From: Tetrastigma voinierianum
Taxonomy: Eukaryota > Streptophyta > Magnoliopsida > Vitales > Vitaceae
Length of the DNA stretch: 64,000 nt
NCBI GenBank assembly: GCA_016808115.1
Contig: JAEQBH010004127.1
Location: 124,001 to 188,000 of the forward strand
Direction: 5' to 3'
Made by a program: the position numbers and the translations under genes. Below the pieces are notes generated by a model. The model had not been told where the DNA came from, did no database searches, and was given only the letters and a program-made list of their open reading frames with translations. Positions 35,071 through 46,046 of the stretch are shown one piece after another (position 1 is the stretch's first letter; each line of letters starts with the position of its first letter).

Positions 35071-36323
35071 CTTTAAGCTGCATGCAACTTCATTCTGAAA
35101 AACACATTTTCCCGCTACTCAGCTGAAGGCCCCAAATAAGCTAGCGAAATTTAAGCTAATAGCAGTACCTGCACGGCTTCAGCGAAATTTCCTATTCGTA
35201 TGCTGGTGATTTTAAGCTACCTAGCGAAATTCTTGAGCTCGCGAGTACTACCACCTAGATCATCTTTTTGTGTTGCAATGCTAGCGGGCGCTAATTTGAG
35301 GTGTATTACTCTCTTGTCCTTTTAACTTAGCCATATTTGTAGGTTTTTTGGTATTTTCATGTAGTGAGGTGCTTTATACTCAGAAACTCCCACTCTCCAT
35401 TTTGTAGTAATAAAAGAATTTTGGACGCAAGAGGGGAGGGAGGGGGGGAGGAGAAGATATTTTTGTAGTTTTCATTTTTGTAAATAAAGTCTTGTATTTT
35501 AGTTAGGGTTTTGCTTTTCTCTCTTCTCTCTCCCTCTTTCTCTGCCCACTTTCCTCTTGGCTTCCGAACACCCCTCTTGAGGATGAATGACTCGAGATGT
35601 ATTAACCTCCTTTCTTTGAAGAAGAGGAGAGAGAGGAAGGGAGGCTAGCTTGGTGGTGGGGCATATACGGGATTGTCCTCTTGTATTAAAAGCCATAGGT
35701 ACTGTGTTTTTGACCCCTATCTTCTCAAAATATGGTTGAATAGCATTGAATGTTGTTGATTTGGCAGTGTCACTCTCGTGCTTTTCAGGATCACGTGTGC
35801 CTTAGTGCTGAATGCAGCATGGTTTTTTAAGACTCTGGTCTTCCTGAGCCTGAAATGATATTTTAAATATTGGGGTTTCAAGCGATGAGGGCCATAGATC
35901 ATCTTGCACGACTGTTGACTCGAATAGGAGTTGATTTCAGGGTGAGATTTGCTAGTTAAACATAAATGGGTTGTCATGGACTATGGGTTGCTTGTGTCTC
36001 ATAGCCGGATGAGCAGGGACTTGTTTTGCCCTGGCTTTACCAAGTTGGTGACCCCTAAATCTTCAAGTTAACTTTTTCACACTTTACTTTTCGATTTTTA
36101 CAATTTCTCGATTTTTCAAACCATTCCCATTTTTGAAACACGAAATCGAAAAGTCGAATAAACTTTTATCTTCGTGCACTTATGCTAATCATTTTAGGAT
36201 GAAAAGCCATCCCGAGTGTTAGGCCACTAGACCTTATCTCTTTGCAGTGCAGCGACTACGACGGTAGGAGGCCTGGGTATAAATATTGTTGATTCGGTTC
36301 AAAGCCTGCGTGGCACGAATCCA
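35071..36323 (+). repeat. Copy 1 second LTR, part 2
   Basis: Continues the LTR from CTTTAAGCTGC, corresponding to position 19114 of the first LTR, to GGCACGAATCCA. It lacks exactly the part found at 24851-25283. Confidence 0.85.
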
Positions 36324-36325
36324 AA

Positions 36326-36807
36326 TGGCGCGGATTAGCGGGGATGGTGCCCAGCTACTAATGATAAGTTGGCGTGTACTGTGATCAACATCACAGTGAA
36401 GGTAACCTTTTTACCTCTTTTTGTCACTTGATTCTGGGACTTACGAGTTTTCAGTACTTTGCGATGGCCTGCTGTTTACGCTTCTTAGTGAGTTTAATTT
36501 TGTTATCTAACTTTTAATCTTTTTCTGACTCATGGTGCTCTTTGTTGTCTCCCAATTTTGTAACGAGGTGTTTATGCAAATTGGGACCAGGAGAACCACA
36601 TCCAGTGGATGCATAAATTGGTACCGCGACCTAACCCGGTCAGGTGGTCGTGTCTGGCCGATACCATCGGATCTATACACGAAACAGCAGTCGACACGGA
36701 ACCCTGATAGATCAACAACTATAGAACCGTGAGGGATCACATCACCCTCCCCAGATTGTGCCCGTCTGTATCATTCCTCTGGCGAAGATGTAGCGGTGAG
36801 GCCGTAC
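36326..36807 (+). pseudogene. Second PBS and start of gag (tandem third unit, truncated)
   Basis: TGGCGCGGATTAGCGGGGAT (36326-36345) is a tRNA-Asp-type PBS, followed by the same leader and gag opening as in copies 1 and 2 (GGGATCACATCACCCTCC near 36731, GATGTAGCGGTGAGGCCGTA near 36786). It stops within the gag opening and switches to gypsy LTR sequence at about 36808. This shows that a second internal region once followed the LTR. Confidence 0.75.
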
Positions 36808-36939
36808 GCAACAAACCTAGAATATTCTGCATGTTAGGCATGCAGAAACTAAATTCGGTATGTTTTTCTTGCAAATCCAAAATCAACTATACACGAACAC
36901 ATACAACATCATCATCCTTATCTCACTTCCGGGATCAAC

Positions 36940-37540
36940 CACAAGACCATTTACAATTTTAATAGCATATAAATCAAGACCATTTCCAGATTTTTAATCC
37001 TCATAAATCAGTTTCAACAAGGCCATTTTCAGATTTTTAATTCTCATATAAAATTAGTTTCCAACAAGATAATTTCAGGATTTAAATAAATCGGAGTTTC
37101 AACAATGCCATTTCGATTTTAATCCCCATAAAATCGGTTTTCAGCTTGAAGCCGTTTCCAGATTTAAATAAATCCAGTTTAACCACAAGGCCATTTCAGA
37201 TTTTTTAATTCCTCTTTCCGTCAGTTTCAACAAGACCATTTCGATTTAAATAAATACGGTTTCAACAAAAGCGATTTCGATTTTAATTCTCATATAAAAA
37301 TCGGTTTCAACAAGGCCATTTCCACGAAGTTTTAATTCTCATATAAAATGGAGTTTCAACAAGGCCGTTTCGATTTAGAAATAAATCGGTTCAACGTGAT
37401 GCCATTTCCGATTTTAATCAGCCAAAATCGGTTTCAGCTTAAAGCCATTTCGGTTGCGAATAAATCGGTTTCAACAAGGCCATTTCGATTTTTAATTCTC
37501 ATATAAAATCGGTTTCAACAAAGAAAGCCATTTCCATGGC
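36940..37540. repeat. Minisatellite in gypsy 3' LTR
   Basis: A dozen or so degenerate units of about 45-50 bp built from GGTTTCAACAAGGCCATTTC and GATTTTTAATTCTCATATAAAAT or GATTTAAATAAAT. The same array, with about ten units, is at 44905-45360 in the other LTR. Confidence 0.8.
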
Positions 37541-37647
37541 CCCAAACAAGGAAGTAACCAAGAAGGAAAAGATCCTACCTCTTGAAGTGTGTGGGGATCA
37601 GTTCTTGATCCACCCAATCTGAAACAATGGAGGAAAAAAAAAAAGCT

Positions 37648-37745
37648 TCCTCCTCCCACTTTCTCCTTTTCTTTCTTTCTTCTTGTTTTCTTTTCTTCCT
37701 TTCTTTCTTTTCTTTCTTTCTTTCTCTCCTTTCTTTTTCTTCTCT
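37648..37745. repeat. (CTTT)n tract in gypsy 3' LTR
   Basis: Interrupted CTTT/CCTTT repeats. The corresponding tract in the other LTR is at 45472-45562. On the coding strand of the element it is a purine tract. Confidence 0.85.
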
Positions 37746-38224
37746 TGTCTAATTGTTTATATCTCTCTCGAGCTACCAAGTTGGTTTTACCCTAGGGGAG
37801 CCACTGACATCCATTTGTTTGACACTTGGTCAGCTTCGAGACCAAGTGTTCTCCGTGCGACAACTTCAACCACTTTCATGCTCGTACATGAGGGTGGCTT
37901 TTGACATTGGCTCCCACCCGATAAGCCGATCGGGGCATGACATGGCGCGCCATGTTGCCAGAAGTGTGTCTCCCATGCAAAGTGCCACATGGCACACAGT
38001 GATTAACCGGATTCAGATCACCGAAATGTGCAAAGCGGCCAGCCAGGTTTCGGTCGGCCCTGGGTTCGTTTTGTTCAACTAGATTTGCGAGATGATTGCA
38101 GCGTGACTCGTTTCATCATCAGGAGTCAGAGAAGATCAGGTTTTTATGCATGCACGGATTAGGGTAAAATTATAGAGTTGCTTTCTAAATTTTTCGAGAA
38201 AAACCACTTCCCCTGGTTTCCACA

Positions 38225-38240
38225 TTCTCCCCTTAAAAAA
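38225..38240 (-). other. Polypurine tract of the gypsy element
   Basis: Plus strand TTCTCCCCTTAAAAAA, i.e. TTTTTTAAGGGGAGAA on the element strand, directly abutting the LTR end. Polypurine tracts prime plus-strand DNA synthesis at the 3' LTR border. Confidence 0.75.
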
Positions 38241-38259
38241 TTTGATCGAAATTCTGAAT

Positions 38260-39774
38260 ACATATAAGCTTGATCAACCACGTGCGTATCTGACGGTCAT
38301 TTAAAACATGAATGACTGAACGCACCTTCCCTTCAAACAAGAAGGAATAAGTTGTTTTATACGATGTCGGTCACGCTCAGTGTAGCCTGTATAGGCTCCA
38401 CCGGTCTTTGCCTTAACACCTTCACAAAACTCCACGGTCTTGCCATAAAAACTTGCTCGGTATCCATGATACGCACTTCAGTGTTCCCTCACTGGGATTC
38501 CGCCAGCATCAACAACAGCTCTCCCCCGATCCACGCATATGAGTTGGATGCGGGTGTACTTAGAAGCATGAGGCGTGAACCACTTCATGAATGTGACAAA
38601 CTGGTGGCAACGCCAGCGATATCTGTCAGCCACCACTCTCAGACACCCTCGAAAGATACAATACTTTAAACATCTTCCTGTATTCAGAAGATCGATCACT
38701 TCTCTTAGGCATCACCTTGAAGACATGTGATCACCCACCTCGAACTCTGGGGTCGGTCGTGGAAGTGTGCTCAGCGTAACTCTTTTGTCGGCTTTGAGCA
38801 GTAAGGAGACACTTTCGGATCATACCCACCTTCTCTGAGGTGTCTCTAATTAAATTTGGACCAGTGATGGAGCTCTCTCCCACCTACATCCGACATATCG
38901 CGATTGTCGACATGGCCTCTGTAGAGCCTCATAGGCGCCATGCGAGATACTCGCGATAAGCTGTTATGTGTGTGGGGCGAACTCTATCCAAGGCAAAGTT
39001 CTTCTCCCGACTACCCTTGAATCTGTGAGCGTACTTTCGCGACATGTCCTCAATCTGAATATTAAATTTCCCGGTTGACCATGTCGGGTCTGAGGATGAC
39101 GGTACTCATCGAAGAGTGTCCCGAAGCTGGCATACGGAAACTCGCTTCCCAAAAGCGAAAAAACTCTTCCAAAACTGAAGCCAGAAACCGCAGGATCCCG
39201 ATCCATGGCTTGATGGGAGACCTGAACTCACGCAACTCCGCATCATTCCCGTATATACAACCCCGATACTCCTCCGGCCAGGAAGGTCATCCGCACGGCA
39301 AACGTGCCGACTGCGAGCGCCTGGCCCACTCATAACCCATATCGTGACATCATGCTCGGGCGATGTCCGCGGGGTGGGTGATCAGTTAAGTCCATCGTAT
39401 GCGCTCCCCACTTTCCACTCTATTCATATCTCCAATGGCCGAGTAGCCCCCATTGCCTCGTGTCGTAATTTTTGACTTGCCGGCATCGAAGACAATCGGG
39501 GCTTCCGACAAAATCCCCGACTCGTTCGTTATCCGCTCCGGAGACATCGCTACTAAGGTCATGATACATCTTCGTACACTGACGCACAATAATCGAGCAA
39601 TGGAACTTCCCTAAGGATCCTCCTCAACCGCCGACCGGGGACTACAACCCGCCCCCTATACCGCGAACCAACATTCGTAGGACGCCCACCGATCCGCTTA
39701 CCTAACTGTACTTCCCGGTCCCTAATGGATACTGTTCCCGGTCCCACTCGTGGGACTCTCCCACTCACCCACAT
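38260..39774 (-). pseudogene. Gypsy integrase and probable chromodomain remnant
   Basis: Reading leftwards: an N-terminal zinc-binding area (R-Y-R-G-R-V-V-V-P near 39650, L-R-R-I-L-R-E-V, K-M-Y-like block near 39570, C-R-Q-V-K near 39470). The catalytic core follows at 38964-39206 (D-R-D-P, H-P-Q-T-R-H-G-Q in place of the usual H-P-Q-T-D-G-Q, and W-I-E-F-A). About 38478-38699 holds the integrase C-terminus with F-T-P-H-A-S-K-Y-T, where H-V-S-M-L-R-K-Y is normal, leading to a possible chromodomain. All is broken by frameshifts. Confidence 0.75.
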
Positions 39775-39799
39775 AGCTCACAGAGCCATCATACTTCCT

Positions 39800-40290
39800 G
39801 CGTACCTCGAGCCCGCCATCATCATAAATCGAATCGCCCCTACTCGAGCATCCGCCACTCCTAGTTATATTAGCGGCACTTTGTGACTTTCTATTGTTAC
39901 AGATTGAAGCCAATTACATTCGCTTTTACCGGATGGTAATGCAAAAGTGAAGTCGTAATCTTCCAAACTCCATCCACCTACGCTCATGTCAGGTCTCTCG
40001 GCCGCGCGAAGATGTATTAAGACTTTATGGTCTCAAAACACTTTAACTGTCACTCGAGGCAAGTGACGCCAAATCTTCGTATGGCGAGACTACTGGAATA
40101 ACCCATGTCATGCGCGGTACTCGCTTCGTGATTTTTCAACTTCCTCGGTAACCATAAGCCACAACCTTCCCGCATCGCGATCGAACACACCCTAAACCGT
40201 CCCCTTTCAAGCATCATAGCAAGCCTCGTGGTACCGGTCCCTTCCGAGACTATTGGGAACAGGGAGCCAAGTGCTCTCCTCTTCACTCCG
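39800..40290 (-). pseudogene. Gypsy RNase H remnant
   Basis: Contains R-K-L-K-N-H-E-A-S-T-A-H-D (about 40110-40150), corresponding to S-R-Q-L-K-x-H-E-x-N-Y-P-T-H-D. It continues with G-V-T-C near 40060, an I-K-S-L-N-T block (D-H-K-S-L normally) and G-K-S-E-C-N near 39915. Order and position between RT and integrase support the assignment. Non-functional. Confidence 0.7.
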
Positions 40291-40299
40291 GAATGCTCG

Positions 40300-41200
40300 C
40301 CACATGAAAGTCATCCCATACAAACTCACTTCCTTCCTGTGTCAACTCGCTATAGCGCCGCTAGTCGAGAAATCCTTTCGAGTAGCCTCCTGTAATACCC
40401 TACTAATCCCAAGAAACTACGTATCTCGGCACCGACTTCGCCCCAACTCATCACGCCTCAACCCTTCCGGTCCATCGACACGCCTCGGCCGACACCACGT
40501 GTCCCAAGAACCCACCTCAAGAAGCCAAAATTCAAGACTTACTGAACTCGCATACAACCGATGATCCTCAAAAGTTGTAGCACGATTCAAGTGATCCTCA
40601 TGCTCCACCTCCCATCGGGAGTGGGGAATGATGTCATCAACAAAGACCACCACAAATTGATCTAAATAGGTTGGAACACCTCATTCATGAGGTCCATGAA
40701 TGCCACGGTGTATCATTAACCAAAGGGCATCATCAGAAACTCCATGTTCAAGGCCCGCCGCCCAATGCCTAGAGATGTCAGCCTCCCCTAACTCTCAACT
40801 GATGGTAACTAGTGAGAAGGTCTATCTTGAGCAGACCTCGCCCTCTTCAATTGATCAAACAAGTCATCAACCCTCTGCAATGGATACCCCATTCTTGATT
40901 GTAACCCCGTTCAACCGTCTCAGACATCGATGCATAAATAAGGGTTCTATCCTTCTTTCGCAACAACCTGAGTGCCCCATGGCGTAAGTGTTTCGATCTA
41001 ATGAAACCTCGCCAAGAATTTCTTGTATCTCGACTTGAGCTCCCCGCACTCAACCGACGCCATCCTATGCGAGTCATGTAAAATACATGCATCAGGATGT
41101 AACTCATGCGGAAGTCTACCTCCTCTGGTAATCCCGTAGTCATCCTGAAAATGATCCTCAGATTGCAAACACCCGAGGTGACTTCATATCCTGCCTCACC
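40300..41200 (-). pseudogene. Gypsy reverse transcriptase remnant
   Basis: Reading leftwards: G-L-P-E-E-V-D-F-R near 41110, the G-F-I-R-S region with R-K-K-D-R-T-L near 40950, then N-x-V-T-I-K-N near 40905. The catalytic V-V-F-V-D-D-I-I is at about 40630-40653, followed by E-D-H-L and L-Y-A-S. V-F-V-D-D is the usual form in gypsy elements. Stops and shifts occur throughout. Confidence 0.85.
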
Positions 41201-42760
41201 TCTTCCTGTGAGTAAGGCTAGCTAGCCGGCCCGCCAACCGCCCGCGGCTATCGAATCGTATTACGTGATGGGTGAAGCATCGTGCCTATTCCCTTGAAAC
41301 ATAACACAAAAATCACTGCGTAAAGTGTAAACTCTCATGGCGGTCACAATCTATGACAACCTCGATATGTTGCAACTACCCATCCTAAGGATGACCTCGA
41401 ACTCGACATGTCCATGACCCAAGGTCCACCGTGAGTAGAACTTCGCAGACCCTAACTCCATCCTCGACATATCCGATCAATTCTCTCCTTAGTCCTGGGG
41501 AGAACTCACATGCATTGGCTTGTCTAAGGTCTCAAACTCCTAAGCCCACACTTCTCACACAAGACAATAATAAAAAGAATTACACCTAGCCTAATAATAC
41601 CCTCGCCTACGTGCGAAAGAGGAACGCACTCGACCACCGACTTATCCATCGCTCTCAAATCCTTACCTGAGCAATGGCTAAGACACGCCCGAGCCCCCGA
41701 AGTCTCGCCCTCGACCTCGACCCATACTCTGGCCCCTTTGGCCTGTCTGTGAAACACTCGATGCTCGTGTCGCACCCTGAGGCTGATACCTATTCCCCTG
41801 GCCCGTGTTGGGGTAAGGAGGAACATGCGAATGCACTCATGTCCCAGCGTGTTCGGGAATGTAGGCGTCCCGATCACGAAACCTCGTATCACGAGGGACG
41901 AGTTCGCCTCATGTGTCGGCTGATGGCCGGTGAAAACATGTCATCTTCGGCTTATTCTTAACGGACTGGCCTTGGCCTTTGTTAGCTCGACCCGACTGAA
42001 ACCCTCGTGGAGCGAGAAGTCTGCTTCTTTCAGGAGCTGAAAGAAAAGCAGCTCCTTTCTCTCTTCTTATTACTAGCACCCGCATCTCGGATGCTATGAG
42101 CGTCATCTACCTCTCGCTCAATAATCAAGGCTATACTAACCATGAGTCCATATCTTGTAGGTTATGTCCTGCGATCTTTCCCGGGATGAACAACCCCGGC
42201 CATCTCGAACTTCCTTACCTTGGCATCGGTGGCCACATAATCATCCCCGGCGGTGCCAACTACGGCGAATGCATTTCACGTACTCAGAAATCTGATCATG
42301 TCCTGTCTCGGCTCAAGGAACTCGGGCCTTAGCATGTCTAAGCGAAGCGGAAAGTACTTCCCCATGAATGATGCGAAAATCATCCCGTGTCATAGTCTCG
42401 AGTCCACGGAAGTCATGACCCACTCCCGCGGATCTGGGACTCACCCTCAGCGGAATGAAGCCGGCGTAATCTATTAGTATCGAGGCGTCTCCATGGCCTG
42501 GAGAATCCTCTCAATCTGATGGAACCAATGGTCGGCTACCATCGGGTCCCCTCCTCTCGTGAACGTCGGAGGATGATGTGCCTTGAACCTCTGGAGGTTA
42601 CTGGCACCTCCCTGACCTCTAGCTGCATCAGCACAGTGGAAGGCGTGGCTATCGCAACACCCACATGGCCTCTATGAAGGAGCTGGCGATCAAAAGCAGG
42701 TGGGTGGTCGACCATCACCCCGTGGGCCACGACCTCTACGCCGTCCTCTTACTTGCCATC
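41200..42760 (-). pseudogene. Gypsy gag and protease remnant
   Basis: Capsid wording is clear near 42480-42560 on the minus strand (P-P-T-F-T-R-G-G-D-P-M-V-A-D-H-W-F), the usual start of the gag domain. Further leftwards are K-F-E-x-G-L-like and serine/glycine/arginine-rich nucleocapsid parts (41680-41830) and a region where the aspartic protease should lie (41200-41600). No zinc knuckle or D-S/T-G could be placed with certainty. Confidence 0.6.
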
Positions 42761-43213
42761 TACAAAGTCAAACAACTAAGTTTTGAATCATTTTCGTGTC
42801 CAACTATTAGCACACATCTTAGACCAATAATATACTTGTGTCACAGAACCCAAAATGGTTTGTTCTAGGAGCTACTAAGATTATGTTTATAACCCTAGTG
42901 TTAAGCATTTTCCTATACGTCCTACCACATATATAATTCACATAATTTGTACACATAATCACACACATACAATCAAAGCATACACAGAAAACACATAATG
43001 CATGTTGTGATCTAATCCTGTCTCGTAGACTCCTAGGTAACCACCTACCTAGACCTTGACACCGAACTATGATCTGGATATCAGATTTCAGGCACTGGTA
43101 ACTCAACTCAAGCTCAACACCAGAAACCAGCACCAAGCTATACCCGGTACATGTGCTCCAAAACCCAACGACATGTCTAAACCGTACTTGCCAGCCTGGG
43201 TATTCGTATACCT

Positions 43214-43227
43214 AGCTACGATACCAA
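43214..43227 (-). other. Primer-binding site, tRNA-iMet type
   Basis: Element-strand TTGGTATCGTAGCT, close to TGGTATCAGAGC that is complementary to initiator tRNA-Met. It lies three bases from the 5' LTR start. Confidence 0.7.
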
Positions 43228-44449
43228 GTTTGTGGCTTTGCACAAAGCCAGGGTCTCAATGACTCCCAAGTCAACTGTAGACTTTGTTGTGCTCTCATCA
43301 TGAGACCCATACATAGTAAAATGGCTAATGGGACTGTAAATGCTATTACCATCTGAGTTACAGACCATACATTTCTATAGATCTAAGAGTTATTACATCA
43401 CTCCTAACACAAAACACATATATTAGCTGAGATTCTAATATAAACACAAAAACAAGAATCAAGGCCTGGTCAGGCCGGCTTCATAATCCCGGCTCTGCAG
43501 GAGCGATAAATGCACTTTATCTTTGTCTGACTTTGAAAGGGTCCCCACGGCAGGGTAGTGCAGTAGAGATAAATCTATCAGAGACTATTTTCCACCACCT
43601 GGGTGCACATGCAGTGATCATTTCACAAATCAAACCAACAACCAATCCGTTGCATACATTATTATCCCTAATCATGGAAAAATCACATGCATGTATGTGA
43701 GGGCAGGCATAACGTATATGGCCCAATCTTAGGTTCAACCTCAGGCCACCACTAGCAAGTGCCAATGGGAAATCGATCTTGAGTCAAATTCGACTCCATC
43801 TCACAACTCGTAGTCTGTGATATTTGTTTGATCGTTCCGTGTTCTTTTGGGGTGGTAAACTTTTAGAGGTCTCACCCAACGGGTCTCTTACCCTCAGGCA
43901 CATTTTTGGGGCTTCACTTAGGTGGATCGCATTCTAACAAGTTTCGGGTTTTCACTGAGGGAGCCATCTATACAACACTCATGACACATTTCATTTTCCA
44001 TTTCGTTTTAACACTATGGAACTCAATTTGACTTAGTCCATTCGAAGCCCACGTGATTCGACACGAAATGGTGCAAATCGTGCCATGGCACTCTCATGTA
44101 ATGTGGTGTTCACCGCACACCAATGCAATGCAATTTGTGCCTTTTCGGACCCATGACCAATGTATGAAAACCTCTACATGGACATTCTACATTACACTAT
44201 GTGTGTGCTATGAACACTCATGTCTAATGCACACAACATTTCATAAATTAACATATGCAGTCATGTTAATATTACACATATTCAAATCGTACATCACACA
44301 TAAGCATGCACTAACTTGATTAATTTCGAAAATTCTGCATGGCATTCCGTTAAGTAATAACAAGCCAACTTTGATTTTTAGTCTTAAAACCCGGAAAATA
44401 ACAGCCACATGCAATAACATCGCAATAACCGTATTAGTTCTAGAGCAAT

Positions 44450-44830
44450 CGCATGTTAGTCATGCATGAGATACACTAAACTTAGATTTTCTTTGATCTA
44501 AAAACCCAAAACATCCTGCATGTTAGTCATGCATGAAAGCCCACATAAAATTCTGCATGTTTTTCATGCATACAATAATATACCAAGCGAGTTTTTCTTC
44601 ATTATAAAAAAACCTAGAACGTGCGCATGTTAGTCATGCATACAGAGATACTAAGCCCGAGTTTTAGGTCCTAAAAACCTAGAACATTACGCATGTTAAT
44701 TCATGCATGAAGGCCCATAAGAATACGCATGTTTTCATGCATACAATACTACACCAAATTCCAGTTTTCTTGAGTCAAAACCTAGAATACGCATGTTAGG
44801 CATGCATGAAAGCTGAAGGAAATTCAGTAT
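44450..44830. repeat. CATGCAT-motif repeat in gypsy 5' LTR
   Basis: GCATGTTAGTCATGCATGAA or the variant GCATGTTTTTCATGCATACA occurs seven times, with alternating spacings of about 38 and 68 bp. Between the long spacings CCTAGAA and a CTAAA...TTTAG stem recur. Each motif is itself palindromic around CATG. Confidence 0.75.
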
Positions 44831-44904
44831 GTTTTCTTGCAAATCAAAATCAACTATACACCAAACACATACAACATCATCATGCTTGTATCTCATCGGG
44901 ATCA

Positions 44905-45360
44905 ACAAAGACCATTTACAGTTTTAATCCATATAAGTCAATTCATTTCAGTTTTTAATCCTCCCACATAAATCGGTTTCAACAAGGCCATTTCAGTTTT
45001 AATTCTCATATAAAAATTAGTTTTCAACGAGGCCATTTCAGATTTAAATAAATCCCGGTTTCAACAATGCCATTTCCCGATTTTTAATCCCCATAAAATC
45101 GGCAGTTTCAACAAAAGCCATTTCCGATTTAAAATAAAATCGGTTCAACAAGGCCATTTCAGATTTTAATTCTCATATAAAATCGGTTTCAATAAGGCCA
45201 TTTCGATTTAAATGTCGGTTTCAACAATGCCATTTCCGATTTTAATCCCCATAAAATCGTTTCAACAAAGCCATTTCGATTTAAATAAATCAGTTTCAAC
45301 AAGGCCATTTCAGATTTTTTAATTCTCATATAAAATCGGTTTCAACAAAGCCATTTCCAT
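44905..45360. repeat. Minisatellite in gypsy 5' LTR
   Basis: About ten units of GGTTTCAACAAGGCCATTTC plus a GATTTAAATAAAT or GATTTTTAATTCTCATATAAAAT filler. Same array as in the 3' LTR. Confidence 0.8.
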
Positions 45361-45471
45361 GGCCCCACAAATGAGTAACCAAAGAGGAAAAGATCCCTCA
45401 CCTCTTGAAGTGTGTAGAGGATCGAGTTATTGATCCACCAAAATACGAAACAATGGAGGAAAAAAAAAGCT

Positions 45472-45562
45472 TCCTCCTCCCTTTCTCCTTTCTTTCTTTC
45501 TTCTTGTTTTCTTTTCTTTCTTTCTTTCTTTTCTTTCTTTCTTTCTCTCTTTTCTTTCTTCT
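45472..45562. repeat. (CTTT)n tract in gypsy 5' LTR
   Basis: Interrupted CTTT repeats giving spurious serine/phenylalanine-rich or lysine/glutamate-rich reading frames on the two strands. Confidence 0.85.
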
Positions 45563-46046
45563 CCTCTTGTCTACCAATTGTTTGCCATCTCTCCTCAAAC
45601 TACCAAGTTGGTTTACAAGGGAGCCCACTAACATCCATTTGTTTGACACTTGGTCAACTCAAGACCAAGTGTTCTCCATCTAACAACTTCCAACCACTTT
45701 CATGCTCATGCATGAGGGTGAAAACTTGACATTGGCTCCACCCAACTCGTACAAAATCCTAAGGGCATGACACTTGGCCCACCCATGTGCCAAGTGTCTC
45801 CCATGCAAGTGCCACATGGTACCCCTTGATTAGCCCGTTCCGTCTCGAAATTCGTGCAAAACCGACAGTCTTGGAATTCGACGCGGTTCATTTGATTCAA
45901 CTAAATTTCGCGAGATGATTCTAATGGCGTGACCCATTTTGTCATCCGAGGTCTAGAGAAAGATCTAGGGTTTTGTCTGTACCGTTCCGGGTAAGAATTA
46001 CCGATTCGTTCATTTTCAGGGAAAAAAATTTTTCCCGGGTTTCACA

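Larger units (their letters stand above)
18683..36807 (+). mobile_element. Gag-protease-only LTR element, copy 1, with copy 2 nested inside
   Basis: Copy 1 reads LTR (18683-20308), tRNA-Asp PBS, gag-protease (about 20700-22830), tail, polypurine tract, second LTR (24851-25283 continued at 35071-36323), then again PBS and the start of gag (36326-36807) before an abrupt junction with the gypsy LTR. So the family is present here as LTR-internal-LTR-internal, a tandem arrangement truncated on the right. No RT, RNase H or integrase is found anywhere in it, so it would need another element for mobility. It is broken by many indels. Confidence 0.85.
36808..38224 (-). repeat. 3' LTR of the gypsy element, part 2
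   Basis: Aligns with about 44784-46046 of the right LTR, beginning with AACCTAGAATA...GCATGTTAGGCATGC and ending TTTCCACA. It carries the same minisatellite and CTTT tract. Compared with the right LTR, about 0.66 kb (44125-44784) is missing between this part and 17790-18682. Confidence 0.8.
17790..46046 (-). mobile_element. Ty3/gypsy retrotransposon, minus strand, with 18 kb nested in its 3' LTR
   Basis: Right LTR (5' LTR for this strand) is 43231-46046, PBS at 43214-43227 and internal gag-pol at 38241-43213. The polypurine tract is at 38225-38240 and the left (3') LTR consists of 36808-38224 plus 17790-18682. The two LTRs align block by block: CATACATTTCTATAGATCTAAG at 17919 and 43367, the CATTTCATTTTCCATTT block at 18540 and 43987, the CTTT tract, and the ends TTTCCACA (38224) and TTTCACA (46046). 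The 18683-36807 interval is a different element family inserted in the LTR. About 0.66 kb of LTR is missing at the right-hand junction. Confidence 0.85.
43231..46046 (-). repeat. 5' LTR of the gypsy element
   Basis: 2.8 kb, TGTGGC...TTTCACA on the plus strand, i.e. TGTGAAA...GCCACA on the element strand. Contains the GCATGTTAGTCATGCAT repeat area (44450-44830), the 45-50 bp minisatellite (44905-45360) and the CTTT tract (45472-45562). Confidence 0.85.

Noticed and set aside
37589..37904. Ser/Phe- and Lys/Glu-rich ORFs at 37.5-37.9 kb and 45.4-45.7 kb
   Set aside because: Products of the CTTT/GAAA tract inside the gypsy LTRs read on either strand; not conserved proteins.
39075..40564. Plus-strand ORFs of 86-103 codons over the gypsy pol region
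   Set aside because: Antisense to recognisable integrase, RNase H and RT on the minus strand.
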